Notes under the pieces: generated by a model | The model's database searches: none | What the model was told of the DNA's origin: nothing | What the model saw: the letters and a program-made list of their open reading frames with translations, nothing else | Source of the DNA: Oopsacas minuta | Taxonomy: Eukaryota > Porifera > Hexactinellida > Lyssacinosida > Leucopsacidae | Direction: 5' to 3' | NCBI GenBank assembly: GCA_024704765.1 | Contig: JAKMXF010000110.1 | Location: 310,001-374,000 of the forward strand | Length of the DNA stretch: 64,000 bases | Position numbers and translations under genes: made by a program | Part shown: piece by piece, positions 23,744 through 36,800 of the stretch | How the letters are laid out: each line of letters opens with the position of its first letter | Position numbering within the stretch: the stretch's first letter is position 1

Positions 23744-25354
23744 ATGACTGAAATTAAAGAATCAATTCGATATCTTCAAGATGTAAATATAATCACAGCT
23801 CCTGCTTATGAGCTTGGAAGGGGAACATTTGGTGTTGTTTACAAGGCCAAATGGTTGGGTGCAAATGTAGCGGTGAAATACCTTCATTCTCATTTGTTCT
23901 CTCAACAACCTGAACGAGTTTGGAAAAAGATTGTCCGAGATTTTGAAAATGAATACAAGTTTCTTGCTAACCTGAGACATCCGAATATTGTACAATATTT
24001 TGGCCTCACGAAACAGAATGAAGCGATTGGAATTGTAACTGAACTTGCTTGGGGTAGTTTGTTCAAAAGAAATTATATGAAACCTCGTCTCACACTAAGA
24101 CACGTTGTAGACTGTGCTATTCAGCTTGGAGCTGGCCTGAGATATCTACACGAACAGAACCCACCAATTATCCACAGAGATTTCGCCTCTAAGAATGTTC
24201 TACTTGGATTCGATGGTCAAGCTAAAATCGCAGACTTGGGAGTTGCAACATTGGTATCACCACACGTTACACACATGACACAGAGTCCAGGTACTGAGCC
24301 TTACATCGCCCCAGAATGCAGAATCCACAAAACATACACAGAAAAAATTGATATATTCTCATACGCAGTTACCATTTTAGAACTTTGCACAAATCAAGTA
24401 CCTAAACCGAAAAATATGTTTCATTGTTCAGAAGACCCTAACACAGGAATTAGATCTATCACACAAGTACCTGAAGTTAACCGCAGAGAAAACGATTTGA
24501 GAATAATCGGTCCCACTCACTGTCTCTATAATATCATTCTAGAGGGAATCAAAGATGAACCAGAGGCTCGACCATCCGCTCACCAAATGCTCACTCTTTT
24601 AAATAAAATAAAATCAATCTCCGACTACACAAATTGCCCCAAAGAAGGCATACTTGATGGAATACAGCATCACCGTGAAAAAAATCTTCAACAACAAATA
24701 TACACAAAAGAAGCAGAAGTAATGCAAATGATGTATCAGCTCGAACAAGCTAAAAAGGATCTACAAAATATGAAAAATAATTTTATAGCAAAAGACAATA
24801 GTATGCCTTACAGACCAATAGCTCGTCCAAATTTATCATCAGTAGATCAAAAAATAAACCAACCAGATTTAACACTACAAATGGGCCCAAATACACCAAC
24901 AGATTCTATGTTACAACAGAGAATACAAAGACCAAAAGATCTACCTATACAGAAAAACAACCTTGTGATTAGAGGGAAGAAACATAACGATATGACGGCT
25001 CTCAAGGACCCTTATCCCAAAGCTTCACCAACACGAATGGACATATCAAAACAACTTAATCAATACGAATTACAGAGACAACAACAAATACAACAAGCTC
25101 AACTACAAGCTAAACCTCAAACACCTGTACTAAACTTGTTCAATCCACAATTTAATCAACTTATCCCAGAACACAGAATTCCCGTCTACTATATCCCAAG
25201 CAGACAATTGACAAACGATACCATGGATGTCAATAAAATGTACATTGTTCCAAACGCATACGACATGATTCCACGGGGGCAACCTCAAAGCATAGAAGTA
25301 TATCCTGTAACAGAAAATACAACTGCAAATTCATCCTTCACTCGGAGTTTTTAA
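23744..25354 (+). CDS. TKL-like protein kinase with coiled-coil, Gln-rich tail
   Basis: A single-exon gene of 536 residues. The kinase domain spans about 21-290. It has the glycine loop GRGTFGVV (26-32), the ATP-binding lysine in VAVK (K45), a likely helix C glutamate (E68 or E70), HRDFASKNVLL with catalytic D146, DLG (164-166) where most kinases have DFG, and APE (189-191). All catalytic residues are present, so it is probably active. HRDFASKN is intermediate between tyrosine-kinase (HRDxAARN) and Ser/Thr patterns, as in tyrosine-kinase-like (TKL) enzymes; substrate specificity cannot be read here. Residues about 310-350 form a probable coiled coil, and the rest is Gln/Asn/Pro-rich. No transmembrane segment or signal peptide is seen, so it is probably cytoplasmic. 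The nearest vertebrate gene cannot be named. Confidence 0.9.
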   Translation: MTEIKESIRYLQDVNIITAPAYELGRGTFGVVYKAKWLGANVAVKYLHSHLFSQQPERVWKKIVRDFENEYKFLANLRHPNIVQYFGLTKQNEAIGIVTELAWGSLFKRNYMKPRLTLRHVVDCAIQLGAGLRYLHEQNPPIIHRDFASKNVLLGFDGQAKIADLGVATLVSPHVTHMTQSPGTEPYIAPECRIHKTYTEKIDIFSYAVTILELCTNQVPKPKNMFHCSEDPNTGIRSITQVPEVNRRENDLRIIGPTHCLYNIILEGIKDEPEARPSAHQMLTLLNKIKSISDYTNCPKEGILDGIQHHREKNLQQQIYTKEAEVMQMMYQLEQAKKDLQNMKNNFIAKDNSMPYRPIARPNLSSVDQKINQPDLTLQMGPNTPTDSMLQQRIQRPKDLPIQKNNLVIRGKKHNDMTALKDPYPKASPTRMDISKQLNQYELQRQQQIQQAQLQAKPQTPVLNLFNPQFNQLIPEHRIPVYYIPSRQLTNDTMDVNKMYIVPNAYDMIPRGQPQSIEVYPVTENTTANSSFTRSF

Positions 25355-27157
25355 TGCATACCTGCTTATATCATATTGTATATAGCGATTTAATTATCCG
25401 ATATGATGTTTTTTTTAAATATACAAAATAACAAAGAATATATTATTTAATCTAAGTTTCTAATTCAGCAACTGGCATTTGAAACCATAGTATTAATTAA
25501 ACTATTCTTCTAAGGAAGCTAGTTGCATTTCTGTTGCATTTCTACGTGGCAAGGAAACAAGGCTAGATTGGTAATAAAATATCTTGTGATAAGCAGAATA
25601 GATATTCAATACCTGGATGATAAAGTAAGATTCCTCGTGCATAAACTGATAATACGAATCTGATTGAAGACATTCTATTTTCGAGAGATAAGGCTTGATT
25701 GAGAATGCAACTATCATTCTAAATAGTGTAAGCTTTTCTTAGAATTGAAAAGCAATTTGGAATTGTTACTGGGAAAAGGTCAAATGATTTTCGATATATG
25801 TCATTTTGAATAGTTAGTTTTGCCAAAGCATAATACATTGAAAGGACATAAGTATGCAATTCTGTATAATATGAATAAAGTGTAATTGGAAAAGGACTGT
25901 TGATACCAATTCAGTTCTATTAATAAACTTGTAAATGGCTAATTTCTCATACAGCACGTAAAGCACGTAGCTCTGTATCAGGTATTGATGATACAGGAAT
26001 TAATCATTTTCAATAACAGAGCCTAATACTTGACCTTTCATAGAAAGTGTTCTTTAAAGTATCCTAGAAAATTCCAATCCATAACTCTTGATTCAAAGTA
26101 ACTAATACTTCAACAATATTACTAGTTGAAATCTATTTCGGGAGTATTGTGAGAAATTTACATAACGTTTTCACTATCGAATTGATATTGTTAACTTAAT
26201 ATGTGAATGTTAGAACTATAATAGTAATTATGGGTTTGCTACATATTTGGAGATGAACTCGTATTGTACACTTTTAAATTATTTCAAATTACTTTTTGAT
26301 AAATTCAGACTGCGAAAAGACCCGAAAACTAAATATATTGTTCGCCAAAGACTTGAGTTCATATATGCAAGCAGAATTGGTTTATAATTTTAGATTGTCC
26401 TAAAACAGAGCTATTAATTGTTAATTGACAAAGAAACACGTAGAACTAATAATATTAACATAGTACGGATAGTTCCAATTAGATCTTAAACCAGCTGGTG
26501 GATGTAGAAACTAACACTATCATGTAAATCTTAATGTTGCCTACGTATATGTTATTTTAATTATTCTTGCTGTTGTTGGTTCTATTTGGGTTCACAGGCG
26601 TATTAATGGCATTATGGAAATAACCACATTGTTTTGTTACTTGCAAAAGCATACAATAATTACACTTCCCTAATTACAGCCTAATAAAATGTGTATTGGA
26701 GTCACAATAATTCTCCAAACATTGAGAGGCTAATTAAAAGTATTCGTCGACATGCCTAGTCAGTCGATCACCAGTGAAAGTTCTTAAGTTCTATAGAAGG
26801 AATAGAACCACCAGTTTGATAACTTTGAGCAGGAAGAGTTAGAGATAAATTACCGGTAACATGATATAGTTTTAAGTGGAATTAATTTGAGACTTAGATT
26901 GGAAATTCTAAATAAGGAAATAATTAAAATTAGATTTATATATTAAAGGCACTGTATTCTTGTCAGGTAGATTAATTTCCATATTAATACTTTTATTACT
27001 TATTAAAGTACTGGAATAATGATGACATGTTAAGAAGAGTAAATCGTCGTATAATGATCTAATCTGTATGATCTATGCCCAACATGTGCTTTGATTAATT
27101 TGTACTTTTAGTGGATACCTAATCTACGAGTTATTTGACCGAAAAAGAAAAAGAATA

Positions 27158-27285
27158 TACAGTGATTGACAGTTATAAAAAACCTTTGGGAGTAGCAATA
27201 CATGTTCTTATATCCGGAAAAATATACTGGAATAAATGAGAACCGTTTTTCAGAGGGCGCTGCTTTTAACCGGCTTCTATTGTAT
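27158..27285. mobile_element. MITE, family C relative, diverged
   Basis: Starts TACAGTGATTGACAGTTATA and ends AACCGGCTTCTATTGTA. It includes ATGTTCTTATATCCGG and AAATATACTGGAATAAATGA, similar to family C internal sequence. Confidence 0.5.
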
Positions 27286-29476
27286 AAATATGAAGGATGT
27301 ACCAGATAGCTCAAACAAAATGTGCAATAAATAGTGCAGTTTAAGCTGTCTAGTAATAATAATATTATTATTATTATTACTTTTTAGGTGAAAAATACTA
27401 ATTTCAAAGCGAATCACATTTTCCTCTGACTAGACTTATACAATAATTTCATAATAATTCTGAAGTATGGAATGTTACCAAACAAGCAGCATCCTAAATA
27501 CCTTACCTATATTTAAAGAGTAATAATATAATCTAATATACATATCTTGTGCAAGAATTGCATAATTTTCAGTACGTATATCGTAATAACAAGTTTTGCA
27601 GCTGTATTCTCTAGATTACTTCATAGGAACTAACAATGAAATATTTGTCCATTATGTTAATATTATGACAACTAGTTACACGTATAAGCTCAGCAATGCG
27701 TACAATTACTCATTACAAATTCATCTGTAACTTTAGAATTCTAATATTTCTCGTTTCAATATTATTCAAATTTACTTACAATTTGTAAAACTGTTGAGCT
27801 TAGAATCATGGAATAATCATACATCTGTTATTAACACTTACGTATGACAAACGTTGTATTTATTTCGTGTTGACTATAAAAGTAAAACTTGAGGAGGGGG
27901 GGCTTAAGCGATCCCTCATGACTATTGCATCGCGTACAATTTATTATGATTAAATCATAAATTAATGTTAAGCTAAATTTACACTCATTATTATAATGAA
28001 TTAGCACAATTTCGTCTAATCTATGAACTACACCTGTAATAGCATCCTCCCTGATTAAATATTGTCTCATAGATATTCAACAAATTCATTAACTTGTTAG
28101 ATAAGTTAATTGCATAGTTACCAAATTGTCGTTATATATTTGACACTACAATTGTGGTTGTTTGAAAGCTTGCCAATACATAGGAAGTTAATACATAATA
28201 CATTATATTTCCATGTTCTTAATACCTATCATAGTTACCAAATATTCACATAATTATTTCAAGCATATAAAGTAACCTCATTTATGTCATTATTTCCTCT
28301 ACCACAATTAGATAAATGTCAGACTTATACCATATTATTAAACTGTAATGATGGAGTAATGGAGACCTAAAGATTCCATAAGGATAATTAATAAACTATG
28401 AGAAATATATAGTATTTTCCAGCTATCTAGATATGTATGGATAAATTTCAAATACATTTAAATTATAGACACACAGTTTAGGAGTTTAGAAGTTCTTCCT
28501 CTGACTTATTAATTTAATTAATATCAAATTGCATTCATTGACAAATGTAGATACAATTAAGAGACATAGAAACTGGGCAGATGATAATACTAGTACATCC
28601 AATTATGATATCATTGTGAGCTATGTGGTATAGAGATATGGACAGATGACTATTCTACTAATAAAACCTCAACAGGCAGAATATCTAGCCTATGGAATGT
28701 AGGAAAATTATATTAGGGAAATTTAGCCATATTATAAAGATTGGAATAAAAACTAACAAGGAAAGATGTGCGATCTGATTCTCTGTGAATAGTCATTTTT
28801 GTAGAACATATGCTATCAAATTCTTCGAAAATTTTAGTTGAAAACGCTATTTCACTGCTTTTCCATAGGTAGTGGGTAGATATGTTCTAAATCAATAAAG
28901 ATATAACTGCTGTTATTGATAATATTATAATTAGTTATTACAAAGGTATGTACAAATGTTTCATATACTATAAACTATAAATATAGTCTTTGACGAAAAT
29001 TGAAATTATTGATTATGCACTAATTCCTGTATATATTTGTTACAATAGGATACACAAGTAACTAAGGAATTAATTTGAAAAGTGAAAATATGATTCACAC
29101 CTGATGATGCTCAATAAAAGCTGTTAATTAAGGAATTGTATTTTGCGAATCTATCTAATCAATTTAAATTACTATTTCTATGTTCTGTAAACGGTAAGCA
29201 GATAATTTGACCGTATAATCGCGACCAACTATATCATATTGGAATTTGGAAACTAAGATATCTACAATTTGGATGATATTATTTTTCAAGTACCAAAAAT
29301 TTTGCTGATTTCTAATAAAACGTGAGAATTCGGGGAAATAAAAATTTGGAAACCATTTGTCATGAGATATTATAACGAAGATAACATCAGCAAAATTCTA
29401 GTGAATTTAAATAAAGTAATTTTGTTGATTCTTGCAAGGAATCTTTCAATATTTTGAGAGGTTATAATAATAGAAA

Positions 29477-29621
29477 TACAGTATAACTCTAGTAAGACAT
29501 AGCCCTCAGGAAACAAAAATTAGTACGTATTATCCGTATTAAATGAATGCGAACTTAATTTTTAGTTGAAAGAAGAAGTACGTGTTACCCAAGAGGCTAG
29601 TCTTATCCGAATTCTACTGTA
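29477..29621. mobile_element. MITE, family D
   Basis: Starts TACAGTATAACTCTAGTAAG and ends CTAGTCTTATCCGAATTCTA, then CTGTA. The termini match the shorter family D copy at 18521-18602. Confidence 0.65.
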
Positions 29622-30172
29622 AAAACCCAACAAGATATCTCCGTATAATTAGATAATTTCGAAAAATATGCTTAAATATCTCCAAGAACAATAGAAAAGG
29701 AAAATTATAGTAACTTCGCTCATAAATATGCTGTCAGAATATGTAAGTTATAATCATCAGTGTAGGTTATGTAACAATAAATATATTTTAATATAAACTT
29801 CAAAATAATGAAATTCTCTTTGATTAATGCGGAATGACTGTTCATACTTTAGAATTGTGTAACTTTAGAAATGTGTAAATTCTATGCATAATTGCCCCTT
29901 TCTACCGCAGCAAACGTTAAGAGTAGAAATCAAATAGAGTTATCAGTTTTTAAGAATGAATCATTAATATTATAGGAAATATTATATTCTAACAACTACC
30001 AAATTACAATAAGTAATCATTACACTTGTCAGAAGTTATGTCATCTCCTCCCACTCAACAGGAATTATTACAGAGTAAGAAATTATTAATATTTGAACCC
30101 TATTAGAACTAGTGCATTTGATATTTTATTTATCATGTATTATGGATTCTGGTTAGCAAATTACACTTAACT

Positions 30173-30313
30173 ACAGTAGGTCCATCGGGACCAGCCGGCC
30201 AGGCCATTTGACCCTATAATGCGGAAAAAGGTGTTGGCTCGATTGACCCGAGAGAGTAATTTAACACTTTTTGTATAGTTCTGTGTCTGGGCTCTATTTA
30301 GCGGAGTCAACTG
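30173..30313. mobile_element. MITE-like element, family G copy 2
   Basis: Begins TACAGTAGGTCCATCGGGAC and ends TATTTAGCGGAGTCAACTGT. It shares AAAGGTGTTGGC and terminal sequence with 5225-5345. It is unusually GC-rich for the window. Confidence 0.55.
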
Positions 30314-32184
30314 TAAATGAACTGTAAAGTACTCAGAATATTCAAGTTAAATACCAGGATGGTCAAACAATTAGAATTATAGTCATTATTAATATATTCG
30401 CTTAGAAAAATGCGTTCAACAAGCCATATGGACATATTTCTACCTGTCTCTTATACACATCTCTCCTAATTATGTAATATTTCAAAATGCACACTTGCCT
30501 GTGGTTAGATATTCAGAATTTTAAAGTTAACACTTTTAAATTATACAATAATTTTGATTTCACTTTCGTTATTTCCATAACTTATCATGGAAATAGTTCT
30601 GATCATTAAATTCGGTTAGCATTTAAATTACCTCTAACATCATATCGTATAAATTTTGCTAAAAATCCTGTCATTAAAGTATTAAAACACAGCAAAAAAT
30701 TATGCTGAAAAATGTTAAAATTACGTAATAATTTTCTAATTTAATATTTAGTTTGACATATAGTATTTCGTACATTACAAATTTGTGTGTGATGAGATTT
30801 GTACACGTTAAAACCAAGATCTGGCCCTCATGTTAATATATTAGTAATTTAACCATTGCAGTCAGCAAATTACAAAGACATAACATGTGTGTTCACCACA
30901 ATGCAACGGATTAACAAGATCTCATTAAAGTATCTGATAAGGAATAATGGGTTAGAATAAATGTGTAATCATATGTTAATTGTATCATAATTTATTAGAA
31001 TAATCATGGGGGTAGTTCTAAAGTAATCTTTGTGCATTACACTGCATACATCATGTCTATTCTATAAAATAGGATGGTATTATTCAGCTAATTTAGATAA
31101 TTAGATAGGGTTAATAATGGGAATTTGTTAAGAGTTGTTTCTGACGGATTAAGAGAACTGGACATGTTGAAAAGTAATGAAGGAATTATAGCTAATTCAG
31201 TTGAATTAGTAAGATTCTTATTACTGTATAGAGTATTATAGGAATCGATATCAATGAGATGTCACAGTAGGACATTATGAAGAAATTGCTATAGGTTAAG
31301 CATGAAATAGTTTTTGTATTCTCCTGTATAAGCGTTCCGGCACTTCAGTTAGAACGTGCTTCCTATATCTATAATCGTACGCGACTTATGTAGTTGGAAA
31401 TGTATGCAATCTAGAAGCCACATAACCACAGGGTGATCGGGGCTAATACTTTTCTGTCACTCTGTCAGTGAATTTTCAAAATAGCATTATCAGTTTAACC
31501 TCAATAAACATTAAGTTCATTATATGTTCATGCTAACATATTTCATGGAGTGCCCAAATATGTGAATACTAGCAAGATCATGCTAAGTTAATGCCAAATT
31601 CAGATTTTAATCCCATAACTCAAATGTTTGATTAAATAACATTTTATCTCATATCCAATTATAGGATTTTTCCTATGACCCTGAATCCCTGAAAAAACTT
31701 GCTATTAGGCGAATGTTGCTATAGGCGAACACAGTGCACTGTGCGTACAAATTTTGTTTTCCCGAAGGTCCGTAAATTTCTACAAATAATTCTTTACTAC
31801 GAAAACTAATTATAAATTGATAATAATCAAAATCAGGCTAGTCATACCAGAATTTTCACAAATGGTAGCATTCAATTAGAGGACATAAATTAGTATTGAT
31901 TGGAATTCCAAACTAATGCTTTCGATACTACGGTTACGACCTGTATGTACTATCTGTAATATGTATATGTATATTTAAAACTGGCGAGAGATATATTTGT
32001 GGTCGGAATTCTAAGCTATTGGATATATGGTTAATGTAATTCATTCATAAGAAACAGTCGCATCTGTCAATTATAATATGTTGGTTCATGGCTGGTTATC
32101 CCGATTAAGCAGTAATTAACTCGAGTATTCCTCTTTAATAATCGCTTCCCACGCTAAGGAGTGTGCTAAATACTATATACATTA

Positions 32185-32320
32185 TACAGTGTAAGCTTCA
32201 CAAACGGGCCTGTGGAATCGGGAACTGGAAATGGAGTGAAAAAACAAAATGGCGAATTCCTATTCCTATACAAATGAACCTCCACAAACTGAGCACCCTG
32301 TTTGTGGAGGTAACGCTATA
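32185..32320. mobile_element. MITE, family B
   Basis: Starts TACAGTGTAAGCTTCACAAA and ends CTGTTTGTGGAGGTAACGCT. Internal GGAATCGGGAACTGG and CCTATACAAATGAACCTCCA are shared in part with the copy at 48325-48500. Confidence 0.7.
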
Positions 32321-32478
32321 TATAACAATACTATAAATAGAATATAGCAATATTTGGAATTTGAATTTGTGCAATGATAATAATGCATTCAAAATATACA
32401 TTGAATCCTCAGAATAGTTTTACAATACTCAACAATTAACGCAATTATTATATACGAATGTAACGTAAATTTACAGAG

Positions 32479-33894
32479 CTAGTCAGTGGTGCTATACAGT
32501 TGTTCATCATCATCAAATGTTGGTAGAATATTCTGATTTAGGATGGAGGGAGCAATGAACCCAATAGCGGATTTATCTGGTTTCTCAGCGAGCCATGCAC
32601 CTTTTGGCATCTTTTTATGCTCCTTACATATAACATGCACGATTTCCCCAACATCTACGGTTAGATTTTGTTTCCCCTTTAAGTTATTCAAGCTAGCTAT
32701 TTGTGCCACCATTAATGGTTTGTCAGATTCTTTAATATTGTAATATTCAAAGAAAACTTTGCGTTTTTTCTCCAGCTCTTTGGTGTTTTTCTCCAATTCT
32801 TTCTGTCGTTTTTTCTCCATTTCCATTTGTTTTTTACGAAATTTCATTTCTTCCGCTTTCCTCTTCTTCTCCTGAGCAGGTGTGAGCCCCTTCTTTGGGC
32901 AAGCGGCTTCCATCTGGTTAGCAGAGTCAGGTACCTCATCGTAGAGTTCCTCCCCTTGTACCCCTTTAGGAGAACTAGCCCTGGGTGTTATACCAACATT
33001 TTCTACGTCATCATATAGCTCAGGCGAACTCGTGCCTCTACGCTTTATACCCACGTTTTCTACGTCATCATAATATTCACCCGTTAAATCTGGATTCTGG
33101 TTCTCAACGTCATCATAAATATCCTGTTCGTTAGGTTGTCTTATACCGGTATCAGCTACATTTTCCACATCGTCGTAGATATCAAGGTCAACCTCTTGGC
33201 CATTACTCTGTGCAGTCAGATTCTCTACGTCATCGTATGTATCTTGATCAACGACATTAGTGACGTCATCATATACATCATCATCGTCATCAGCATAGTC
33301 TTGTGTATCCATTGCTATTCTAGGTTTCTTGTCTCTGTCAATAGCTGGTGGTTCATTTGTATCGACAGAAGATAGAGACACACGTTTATAGCAGATCTTA
33401 CCGATCTCAGTATTACTGTATGAATTTTTAAACGGTTTCGGTTTTACAATTGGAGGTGGTTGTTTGGCAACTTTCACTTTCCTGAGGTTTGAACGGAAAT
33501 CAGTTTGTTGCTCTTCAGTTTCGCCTTTATCCGGTCCCATGCGTTCTACCTTTTTTAAGAGCCGCCTCTGATTAAGCATATCAGATGGTATTAGCGGTCC
33601 TGTCGTGGTGCGTCCAATAGGGTTCGATTTGGTGACTGGAGGTGGGCCCTTGGCACCTTTCTTTTTTTGTTGAGCGGCGGCGACTTGCTTTTTAGATCCT
33701 TTAACGTCTTTGGGAGATTGTGATGGTGGGGGAAGTTTAGCAGCGATTGTATTATTACGGTCTGGTAGAGCTGGAGCTTGGTAACGGCTCATCTGTTCAG
33801 GAATGTATCCTGCTTTGTTAAGCTCATCCTCTAAATCCGCATAGATGTCATCTTCAGGACAATCTGCATAGATAGCTTCTTCGGCCTCGGTCAT
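32479..33894 (-). CDS. FYB/ADAP-like adaptor: YDDV repeats and helical-SH3-like domain
   Basis: A single-exon gene of 471 residues. The N-terminus has acidic tyrosine motifs (EEAIYADC with Y9, DDIYADLEDE with Y18) and proline-rich stretches. Six YDDV motifs follow at Y208, Y220, Y240, Y260, Y275 and Y294, plus YDEV at Y318; most read YDDVEN. Residues about 340-380 are a very basic helix (EKKRKAEEMKFRKKQ onward). Then comes an SH3-like fold (LMVAQIASLN, DVGEIVHVICKEHKK, IGFIAPSIL), ending near residue 455. A basic helix packed before an SH3 core, with EVYDDV-type sites nearby, is the arrangement in vertebrate FYB1/ADAP and PRAM1, cytosolic adaptors downstream of tyrosine kinases. Orthology is inference; the motif layout is seen directly. 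The hydrophilic, repeat-rich sequence indicates a scaffold, not an enzyme. Confidence 0.7.
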   Translation of the reverse strand: MTEAEEAIYADCPEDDIYADLEDELNKAGYIPEQMSRYQAPALPDRNNTIAAKLPPPSQSPKDVKGSKKQVAAAQQKKKGAKGPPPVTKSNPIGRTTTGPLIPSDMLNQRRLLKKVERMGPDKGETEEQQTDFRSNLRKVKVAKQPPPIVKPKPFKNSYSNTEIGKICYKRVSLSSVDTNEPPAIDRDKKPRIAMDTQDYADDDDDVYDDVTNVVDQDTYDDVENLTAQSNGQEVDLDIYDDVENVADTGIRQPNEQDIYDDVENQNPDLTGEYYDDVENVGIKRRGTSSPELYDDVENVGITPRASSPKGVQGEELYDEVPDSANQMEAACPKKGLTPAQEKKRKAEEMKFRKKQMEMEKKRQKELEKNTKELEKKRKVFFEYYNIKESDKPLMVAQIASLNNLKGKQNLTVDVGEIVHVICKEHKKMPKGAWLAEKPDKSAIGFIAPSILNQNILPTFDDDEQLYSTTD

Positions 33895-36800
33895 CTAATC
33901 TTCTAAATCAAATCACGTTAAATATATAAATTTAAACGAAACTGTCAATTTGATAGGATAGTCATTGTGCTAGAGCGAACTATAATATGTATTTCATCCT
34001 TACCAATCCTTATAATTATTCCACAGATTTTAGAAAAATTTTCCAAGTTTCACATCCATAAATATGCAAATACTTTCCTGAATTTCTTGTAAAACCCCGG
34101 GAGGGTTGGAAAGTATGGTATTTAGAGTGACCGTTTTCACGGAGCTACCACTGTTAAGAAATTATTATTATACATACTCAATATAGTTTGGAACTGCATG
34201 GAGACAATCGTGTACAAGGATTATATTAGCAATGCATTTAGTTGTGGAAATATTTTGTACAGCATGCATACGTTGTAGCCATAATTTCAAATTACGAGCA
34301 ATACTATACAAGAATTCAGGATATAATAAATGAAAAATGGATAATATAGATCAACATGTACTTGACACGTTGCAAGTGGTAGCAATGTATTATGCAGTGA
34401 TTAAGTAAATGAATCATTGTAAACCTTAGAACAGGCAGAGAGAGCTACGCTTGCCATCTGGAATTACGAAATACAAACTATAGAATAGATTTCCTGGATG
34501 AAATTGAAAGTTAACATAATAGTTACTACAACATAATATCTCGATTTTTGGGAAATTTGATGAACAATTAAGTTACAAGAATGGAGAATAGCTATATGAA
34601 TGATATTACAACAGGTGTAAATTTGCCGTTCCTAATATCGAAACGCAAAATTTGACAACAAGGCAAAAATGAATATCCTTCTAAGGGATTTGTAACGGAT
34701 GATACTTACATCATAGAAAATGTAGAAGTAATTCTTGCAAGCTACGTGCATAAGGAATAAAAGAACTAATCATTTTTGGGAATAGAAAGTACTCCCGGTG
34801 TATATTTGAGGATTTAACCTTAACAATTTTGGTCTACTTCAGCAAAATCACAATAAATTAGCAGATTGCACGTACGCATAACTTGTTACCTAATGTGTTG
34901 GGGATAATACGATTGGAAGATCTTAGTGGCGATGATGGTAATAGGTCAGATATTGAATACAATTGTGCAATTGTAAGAATATTAGAGTTAAGGGAATTCT
35001 AAGGAAAGAGCTTTTTCACTAGAAATCTTACACCCAGATTTGTGGATCCACAGTAACAAACATATTATGTGAGAACCGAATTCAATATTCTTAGTGAAAT
35101 TGGTTACTCTATCTGTGTGGCTATGGCAGTTATTCAAAAACATTTTGATATCAAGGTCACAAAATCAATCCTTCCGTCTGTAGAAGTGAACTGTAAAATA
35201 TCTAGAAAGATTATATGCGAAAGAAGCACTCCGTCAGGTCAATAACCAAACTAATAATATAATTATACCAGAAGCCTTTGATACTATGTCGTGTCATGAA
35301 ATATTTCTTCTACATTTTAGCAAACAATTCTGCGTATTTACGTGAAAATTTGCCAATTATGATCAAATCAAATATGCTGAAAGTGAAACACGAAACATAC
35401 ACGAAGAGAACATTATAATGCAGATGGATCTAGCAACAACTGGTATCGCCAATATCTCTGAATAAGTACTCTGAACCGGGACATATGAAAGTATACAAAT
35501 TATCGAAGAAATATTGAAAGTAGTGAATTCCTAGCAAATTGTGTAAAACAGTATTTTGAATGTATTATTCACCAGATTACTTTTCTACGTCATGAAGCAA
35601 GTGCAAATTAATGACATATAAATATTAGGGGAGATTACATGAGAATTCCCCGGGAATATGAAATGATATTCTACTCGGTTTCATTAAACATATAAGGAGA
35701 TGGGATAATATTATTAGATAATGGGCAGATACCAGAATGAAACAATCTAAGCATCAGGAATTATTTGCCATAAATTCAATAATTTCATTGAAAAGCTTTA
35801 ATTTTGTCACTGAAAGGAAAGCTCGAAAGTTTATATAACATATTTGCAAACAGCTGTAACAATCTGAATTATAATTATACATTAACAATAGCTATTCTGC
35901 TGATTTAGACGAAAACTAGAAATGTGTAGTATGCGAAATTTAGAATAAATATGGCGAAACTATGATAATGGACACCTCCACTAAGTTAAAATTTCAAAAA
36001 TATCATTTAATCAGATTGAACAAGGTTATAACCCCGCTAGTGGCTACATCCTACGTTAGGAATTCAGTTGCCTCCGCTCAATTTAGCCCACGATGAGAAT
36101 GAGTAATATAATCTATCATAGATTATGTCTGTGAATTATTTGAATCATTCTTCATGATAAATTCATCCTAATAATCACTCTGATTAAATAGAACGATCTT
36201 TATTACAAATTTTCAATAATTAACTTGAATTAGTCAAGAATTAGTGCAATACGAACCAGGAATATATGATAGTTAGAAAATACACAAATATGCTGACAAT
36301 ACACTAAAAACAATCAGAATGAGGTTACAAAAAGTCCCTTTAGATAAATTTACCAAATAATAAATCCAATGCAAATGTAATAGCAGCCATATGCAAAGGT
36401 ATCAGGGAAAATTCTCCATTCATTTCCTATGATTTTTTATAGAAGTAAACTTGTTTAACCTCTAGGAATATCTAATGCATATTATAAATGGGATATTTCT
36501 CAGGGTGATTGTGAGAACTTAGCAACATAAAAGGGACATAGAAATGTCTATACGGATCATAATTATTATATCCTCCGAAATGGTATGTAATATTTAGTAA
36601 TGAATTATAATATAGGATATGTTGGTATTCATGGGTATATACTCTAGGTATAGTAAGTCAGGATATATCAAATAGATTAATATATAGACACTTAAGTGAA
36701 TTTTATTAAAAATACAACTACGTAATTTAGAAAAACCCGAATTTCAATTTTGTATATTAACAATAGACTAAGAGTATTACCTAAATATTAGATTATATTA

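Larger units (their letters stand above)
25355..32478. other. 7.1-kb gene-poor region
   Basis: No supportable exon or RNA gene on either strand; open frames are short and of shadow type. It contains scattered MITE-like elements (27158-27285, 29477-29621, 30173-30313, 32185-32320) and a short trinucleotide palindrome of (AAT)n/(ATT)n near 27353-27380. Confidence 0.5.
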
